64,000 bases of DNA from Roseivivax jejudonensis. GTDB lineage: Bacteria > Pseudomonadota > Alphaproteobacteria > Rhodobacterales > Rhodobacteraceae. Position numbers and translations under genes: made by a program. Shown piece after piece: positions 63,601 through 64,000 of the stretch (position 1 is its first letter; each line of letters opens with the position of its first letter). A model generated the notes under the pieces. It was not told where the DNA came from. It saw only the letters and a list, made by a program, of their open reading frames with translations, and did not search any database. The stretch is from assembly GCF_900172265.1 (NCBI RefSeq), contig NZ_FWFK01000006.1, positions 124,001-188,000 on the forward strand, written 5' to 3'.

Positions 63601-64000
63601 TCGACCTGACGCCGCCGAGCGCGACCCTCGCGATCGTGAACCCGGAGACGGCGGACGGTCCGCTCGGCGTCGAGGTGACGCTGGCCGATCCGGACGACGT
63701 GGACCCCGAAACCTTCGACGCGGGCGATCTCGCCTTCTCGATCGGCGGGTTCGAGGTTCCGGCGGCGATCACCTTCGATGGCTACGAGGCCGGAGTCGCG
63801 AGCTACTCGGTCGCGGCGCCGGACGGCGGATGGGTCGACGACACCCAGGTCGGGGTCACGCTGCAGGACGGCGCGATCGCCGACGCGGCGAGCAACGGCA
63901 ACGCCGAAGTGACGGTCGGGGCCCAGATCGAGATCGGCGGCGGTTCGACCGGCGGCGGCGACGGCGAAGAAGGACCGGCGCTGCTGCGCATCAACGCCTT
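45645..64000 (+). CDS. Giant modular exoprotein (partial, at least 6,118 residues): sugar-dehydrogenase-like propellers with carbohydrate-binding and adhesin modules
   Basis: One uninterrupted frame opens at ATG 45645 (GGAG 8 bases upstream) and leaves the right edge without a stop. There is no signal peptide (MPVTNDFTQSELDLNGQ), as expected for type I secretion. Modules in order: a PQQ-sugar-dehydrogenase-like propeller (about residues 20-660; ENHATNG with His174, GYRNPYDVEV); an RTX-like patch (about 1040-1095); malectin domains (about 1155, 1470, 2375 and 5810); Calx-beta domains (near 1675, 2075, 3550 and 3685); lectin-like jelly rolls; a cadherin-like domain near 2555; a second propeller (about 2665-3140; FNHPIRQIEF with His2844); thrombospondin-3-like Asp repeats; then four CBM6/35-like modules near 4480, 4710, 5030 and 5470, alternating with Ig-like domains. 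A new malectin starts at the edge. It is probably surface-bound or secreted and acts on polysaccharide. Confidence 0.88.
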   Translation, partial: MPVTNDFTQSELDLNGQANINSPTALVWGPDGRLYVTEVDGDVKILTVAFGDKDPGDSDPTAQFYVTASETLNQVKAIQNYNDDGTTNGSQNRQVTGIDVVQQHDENGDPVLFDGVPAVDIWVTSSDSRIGAGSGGNDANLDTNSGVITRLRQTEDGWDAVDMVRGLARSEENHATNGLEIIQVFENGQLVSERAIVASGGNANTGAPSNNFAGQQEQPLSGAILEVDITELNGMTVLTDGSGRQYVYDLPTLDDPTRDDANDPFGGNDGLNSAKLLADSPVQIYSAGYRNPYDVEVTEDGRVWTYDNGANNNWGGRPAGEDEDGDTNATEPESGVPTGFIATNLFVEDNDEIEGNFDPQNWDQLHEVTRSDDLGARELSAGLGGATTYTWDHPDLGELTLVYGGHPNPTRAEGARAGLLYSPNSGVQGAKLMVSNADKGGGASDFLEVVAWLQSIGYTDQFIAEFVVAVDPGVTYADTFVENYTIPTAAGEYSLVEDPNGPIGLPADIDEIVNALNPVEGNYLEAGYTDGAIDTGKGSINGLAEYTSTIFEEAGQTGMVGAIVAASLNQGQFYIIGRDGDGIVQTTTTQGRTIADDRQFLESGGAPLGLASIGDDLVPFGGETAFRGSMWAAIYKQNGPVIEIFQPGNAEDNALLGVNNYAGQEPADPTDNDLDGVDHINDPFDFDADNGLALGAGQSIVINFSQVDLAATPEFSGTVGDTGLLGAALDGVTPNRDARTGTFDDNNDGVTDRGDGFPPDVQENGLFDNAGNIIPGGNAPLLQIKSVQDGTALDGANSLRDGLQTGVRLDSDVQRMIAEVEVFNWWADQPGGGRVTGLMLGDGTQSNFVRLVFGDIGGGQLGLEIGIEEEDSYTVLQTVTDPALTTALETGAAANQKKVTLQIEVADIGGSYELNARYGFDGQAGYTEIDLPGATIPEGVLRDVLDGTHEISDGDTTLPSGASVGIVAEKDAGTFFTAVDFDVIRVEGFGNEINAATESEAEAPGTPGTDTVRYTGPAADILLDPTVENIDLSATGADVAVTGNDSDNVVTVGAGTNTITTGAGADEVRGTLANLGGDTITDFSTEDSVLIEDLSSQDITDVEYAAGSAILTINGQTLTFDGDFFDGFDPADGEATFDFVDTAEGVRITAREPLVPVVAINAGGTGGESFTGTLRDTELTFIGDGGGSSSGPGFETTGNNKAYTNATASSFDFPDTDLDSILASERSNAGDFGYTIEVPNGTYLVDMVFAEIYHGFHGGGADNTGTGFRTFDVELEGTEVISNLDVQAEAGGAGQQLIRSVVVEVTDGVLDINFSQDPEDIDQAKLSGLAVWSVGGGFAPADTTAPVIEEISLENPQNVQDGERTATVVLSDAGGFDADDFSGLDGSELTVTGVDVDSITYTGVTLSDGDTTATLTYEIAAAGGAWEDGTVGEISVAAGAFSDAAGNGSEAGSGGFVVQKNLDDLERGTVVRAINLGTTLAQSGDLAFDPVSQEDDDNAYGGALTDTIITDAFGNPVVFEADSDAYHTSPKPNQNANIDGKFGDTGSNAGGIDLDGSAYHTYRDSAAASWTSTYDGFANGVYVVELHFAELFHGDANGENAAGQRVGDFTVNGVVFGDDYDPAGEGRGADTPSVLTQTVTVTDGTIQVLVDDVTAGQPGYSAIVVYEAVDPAAPATISVADVSVAEGEDAVLTFSRTGDLSEEITVDYTLSAGTADAADFGAGTPDPVVFAVGQATATVTVPIVDDEETEGAETIAVTIDAVSSGQIGVGAATISIAPSDSDLQVPAGGTLLDLDFETAGDPIAEGGFDALLGGATALDTSPLAGGEARDVTVAGGKLVIDTSNGDLSQGPGDASKNDFVKTLDLSDPELNDIFVTTRFDNPFPATLAAQGVTGEVIPNYAQLGILIAQGDPATQQDPGQFQKLIFGGNSGTATQIWSQTELPTSNAQTLQITNSDGSPGPISLAAAAPFVLSDIATVELSLAIDKAAGTVAQYATFFDATGAVLGGTRPTETPGFLTAPPVQLEPAIAAAIADGTSVVGVTSTDYNQPLDSFEATWDFLRVTSPQFEASDDVATATLTGPETVAEGDAATYEVVLSADPSEEVSVTVDVTGAGIDPASLPADAELAAGGTQLTLTFAPGGALTQSFSVDVADDTLPELAEGFAVTVSGIGITPGGAASVATTIAANDGPVDSVNGTPVAGGDFADDGTAPTDIGTLAEGITTVVASQQGDSAPGGRERDYITFTVAEGQQLSGIVLRDWQTAESGTPQAFIGLDDGSVIAVDPVTFDGAEGLLGGYVYNTGDIVNPAISQDGNMLDELGDGDEQGTTFGDGTGFSGPLPAGTYTIWLNQGGDISTATLELVTEAPDTGPSLVKGDFVWGINAGNDGQITDTAGNVYDAAIASEWPGAAAYQPNSADKVDFTGDGVDNADDSVYESEFYGDGADLVFTRTDIPAGDYILTFKLAEIFANLPNSTAGEREFDLFVNGELVADDLNLVEEVGIEAAYDLDVQVTIPDEGEGTGTLTVTGVGVIENAKINALALYQAVPDIVDPVEVTASDDTFRLPEDSVAVPLAVLLNDSDTEGGVISIESVGQAQHGSVQLVDGELYYSPDPDYVGTDTFTYVSTNGETTDEATVSLTVVRSHEQPQSTQHPDNPYPNDYVNADEIAPEISPSGKSLVLTKVADLPNEANGAAPRMNSFDTVGERIFVSTEGTQTNSSVIYELVADGAGGRTVEVFFDIGAAYADGAADGRALTNSGGAIVQQGLRGIAFHPDFETNGKLYTSLSEERPSDTTGHPYLSDVDGNALNYDSVVIEWTIDESTGLIDPDSYREVFRIGNVGSGFNHPIRQIEFNPHAEPGDDDYGLLYVATGDGTWNYLSQGANASQNNDGLGKILRVDPTEQTNGDSYGVPADNPFVGDATMNDAVYALGFRNPGTITFATDGSGDTVILTTSVGFDNFEEVNLIEAGGNYGWPTRSGPFIVTQEGGNTTGVLPLPADEADFGFTYPVTFIAHDPFDSGEDIGFAGDIGAALTGGHVIQNGSELDGEFIFADFAENGRFFHVSLDDLLSQTITLEPGQDPDALTFATPSELTILLDHDGDPTTTPIVQGNFKDIVGSFRTDVRFGEGPDGELWVLNKRNGEIYVASNTLEADTVNDAPRGVVVSTVVGTLEEVTDTSAPIKVANITVVDDPLGTNVLSLGGDDANLFEIVGRELFLQANVALDAVNNPSLDVTVLVDDPDVGAAVDASATFSVSVVPEVATDPTDVDADGLLNNLDPAAYDAANGMDNVLLGGQTISLDFDTDTTDPLDGSSGLTGVQIVPGNSSFGPFDDPDDPYGSLTTDTAEVSGGNLVIQTTTGDIGGNNSGQDNYQTMLDVSGQNSVTFTTKFANPFDASTQPFSLIGFNIGTGTQSDFYKMLFIVTGSGVNVQVAQENAGSTSETNTLIGTLLDEGLGLADIADVVLSMTFDRTAGTITPEVTFLDESGAEIGGGTLAASAPPPNLLAALNGENPATGGTGGVALAVDTSNIIAPDSFTAEFDYLRAVSNDAPVGDPTVALTGAANVTEGDSGTTTVEYTVTLSQAPVSDVDVTVNLTSVLGGGATVPATVPGDVAFAGGATSQTLTFTPGGALTQTVTVEVAGDAEVEPNETFSISLDTTLETTEGATDEIVVTIDNDDADTATVAVGDVSVDEDAGVATVTFTRTGDDAEDVTVTYSTVDGTATAGTDYTAVTGGTAVIPAGGTGTITVDIPLLGDTDVEGDEAFSVVIDAAVAPTRTVVIDDAEGIVTLTDNDVPPPPQDASPEGDLDGDGVLNADDDDIDGDGVLNTDETFVYDATDAGTALVNGQVVRFDFGAEGDDPITPFEAGFTGSLWSPNKPDTPEINLDTAEVSGGTLNVVAGPGDHFGGNNTQENAFVAAYSAAEGLRVETTFALPDFDPTSPGVQGPVDFQGAGVVIGVDQNTMVKAVFGRTGPELQIVQDNAGGGAPSDIVTPMPDGFDFGAADIADVRIVLDVYIDDTSGTPVAMSTATVTFLDSAGDPIPEVDALTIGTIELEGTLAQLVLDGAPLGAGTIQTSTTSGQVFDVAYDYLEVTALGEPPADVPPTVALETVVASLPEDADTTQSVKIADIVVTDDGLSAVALSVTGDDAGLFTIVDGTAGPELHLVAGTVLDFETAASLSVGVTATDGAGTGSADLTLPVDDVNEAPTVTLENALAEIAEDADLTGGVKIADIVVADDALGTADLALDGADAGLFEIRGTELFLSETAVLDFESATQLDVTVTVDDAEVGVTPDGSAALTLAVGDVTEREQVADAPGDLPGADGGTNEIDTVVYTGSEDVGATGAAYQLPDAVENFDATGTGTVKVAGNAGDNAIGVGSGAEDEVDLTSGGSDSVTGTGAELDGTTIAGFESDDRIVVEGGAGASIVSVERGSTVLGIDTDDDGEADSTVTLVEDYDEEDLVVTEEDGNLVIGVAPAEPPATVRIEAEDLTNAGGYETEGNGVASEDALIFTRTAGTAGIALDGLVVPGMYNVTVGYFDENDGTAQATLTIDERSETWIFDADTTSNGAAAGSARTITFAAVTVDSDSTLTLSSLREQGEFARIDYVEFTPIDTGEDLPPIVVAAPEDATVPEGMAFELDLNGVFDDADTPELTYTLDPAAPAWLSIDPATGILSGTPADGDLGGPVTVTASDGTSSVSTTFDVTVEDVVTSGPIRVQAEDLTLSGAFFAQSLGAADGQVIRVTENDTGTATFDLAALEPGTYAIRIAYFDENDGESTATVTIGDRSESWVWNDDATSGNGGQAQNIRVRSFDSFEIAGGSLTLTVTGDAGELGRVDYIEFVPEEGDPDNLPPFAAFEIPPQSATEGTPYDLDFAEYYVDPEEQPLTLSVLSGPDWLSIVDGRLVGTPPDDTETGDITVEFAVSDGNTTITDSLVISVTGENDAPETPGIPAQVVNDSSVEIDLSAFFSDPDGDTLSYSLTGAPEGLSVDASGLLSGPAPATGPYQMTVTVTDGTETISTDLVLNVVYSAGGEEVSIEAEDFDLESGFFVETQPAASGDAGIRLLGNTSGSASYTFDDQITAGLYNVRVDYFDENDGVSAARLLASTDGGATFEELGAWLFDDTTGGNAAQAASLRARVFSGLEVGEGVILRLEADAEGGEFARIDGITLIPVSGANFAPVAEPGFEGGTFAALDPISIDLGDAFSDPEEDPLTFTLVSGPEWLSVENGALVGTPDSFGTFEVTVAATDGPDNSGITSTATFAITFVDDNAAPVVDLPLGTITLDEGQILETQAIFSDPDGDTLTYSLGEGAPAWLSIDPELGVLSGSPGPDDVGTVSVEVIATDDGALSATDIVTLVIENVNQAPEAGAPLADVDLDGGAAISVAVPADAFTDADLGVVPGETLTLSATLAGGGALPDWITFDPATGTFSGTALANQSLDITVTATDAEGETATQTFTLAVGDTPDLREPIVIEAEDFTGLADSGFVAENISTASGGRDIRAPQNSTVSVTTDTTAVGATGFYTVTVRYFDETDGSSIGRILVGGEEIGTWAFEEGTPVFGGPTGTSIQRGNIREISFDTVFTAGDLTVEVTAGGGELGRVDLIELTPADDPAPRLTTTALAADENAAAAGVIDAPGATSFALVDGEGDNALFSIDDTGALTFLAAPDFEAPGDGDTDNVYEVVVEATNANGTATGTVEVTVADVNEAPGLTVTPILASLTEDTDTSAPIAVADIVVTDDALGTNTLTLTGADASLFEIVGGQLVLRAGTVLDAATNGVLDVSVVLDDATLGTAEEATESLSVAVTTEDGTPAPEVVLRVNAFGPEVQATDGGPNWLADTEAAPSEFLTTTNNRGDAPAAGYSGSAAAIPEDVPEAVLDTARSSDASFSYDVPVENGTYQVNLYVAELFSGGQSGGFRVFDFSVEGSVPAAFDNVDPGTAYGADVGVLTTTVEVTDGVLNLGVLKDTVEGIQNPILNAFELVKLPDIDLTPPSATLAIVNPETADGPLGVEVTLADPDDVDPETFDAGDLAFSIGGFEVPAAITFDGYEAGVASYSVAAPDGGWVDDTQVGVTLQDGAIADAASNGNAEVTVGAQIEIGGGSTGGGDGEEGPALLRINA

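Overview
The window is very GC-rich, densely packed DNA that looks like an alphaproteobacterium, most likely Rhodobacterales (roseobacter-type). The reasons are the mix of tripartite tricarboxylate (TTT), TRAP and dipeptide-type ABC uptake systems, a LuxR solo, many ATGA-coupled genes, and a giant signal-peptide-less, RTX/Calx-beta/malectin-rich exoprotein. This is inference from gene content; no rRNA or tRNA gene was seen.

Region 1 (1-8.97 kb, mostly + strand): a divergent partial His-rich gene at the left edge, then a bicupin, a phthalate-dioxygenase-like Rieske oxygenase, an unknown protein, a metal-handling set (HupE, a protein ending in a natural His tract, two half-size permeases), a ThDP decarboxylase-like enzyme, a dienelactone hydrolase and an FMN-binding split-barrel protein.

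Region 2 (9.06-19.09 kb): a minus-strand set (beta-hydroxyacid dehydrogenase, two single-domain cupins, TctC with an unusual C-terminal domain) divergent from a tightly coupled plus-strand operon: TctA, TctB, ornithine-cyclodeaminase-like protein, 4,5-dihydroxyphthalate-decarboxylase-like protein, two class II aldolase/decarboxylases and a shikimate-dehydrogenase-like protein. Regions 1 and 2 together suggest import and breakdown of an aromatic or carbocyclic carboxylate. No Rieske reductase is present in the window.

Region 3 (19.27-33.3 kb): a six-gene, fully overlapping minus-strand operon (tautomerase-SnoaL fusion, HyuB, HyuA, an isochorismatase-fold protein lacking the Cys, a methylisocitrate-lyase-type enzyme, an FAD oxidoreductase), divergent from a GntR regulator translationally coupled to a divergent LeuCD-type dehydratase, then a DctPQM TRAP transporter and a LuxR solo. 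Inverted repeats in the divergent promoter are candidate GntR operators. The hydratase plus C-C lyase suggests a branched malate or dimethylmalate-like intermediate.

Region 4 (33.3-41.2 kb, minus strand): two tandem family-5 solute-binding proteins separated by a terminator-like hairpin, DppB- and DppC-type permeases, a fused double ATPase and a secreted esterase.

Region 5 (41.6-64.0 kb, + strand): a secreted unknown protein overlapping a CARDB protein whose matrixin-like zinc site appears erased, then an AT-richer gap of about 900 bp, then one uninterrupted reading frame of at least 6,118 codons that runs off the right edge. It encodes two PQQ-sugar-dehydrogenase-like propellers embedded in malectin, CBM6/35-like, lectin-like, Calx-beta, cadherin/Ig and RTX-like modules. 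It is the most striking object in the window.
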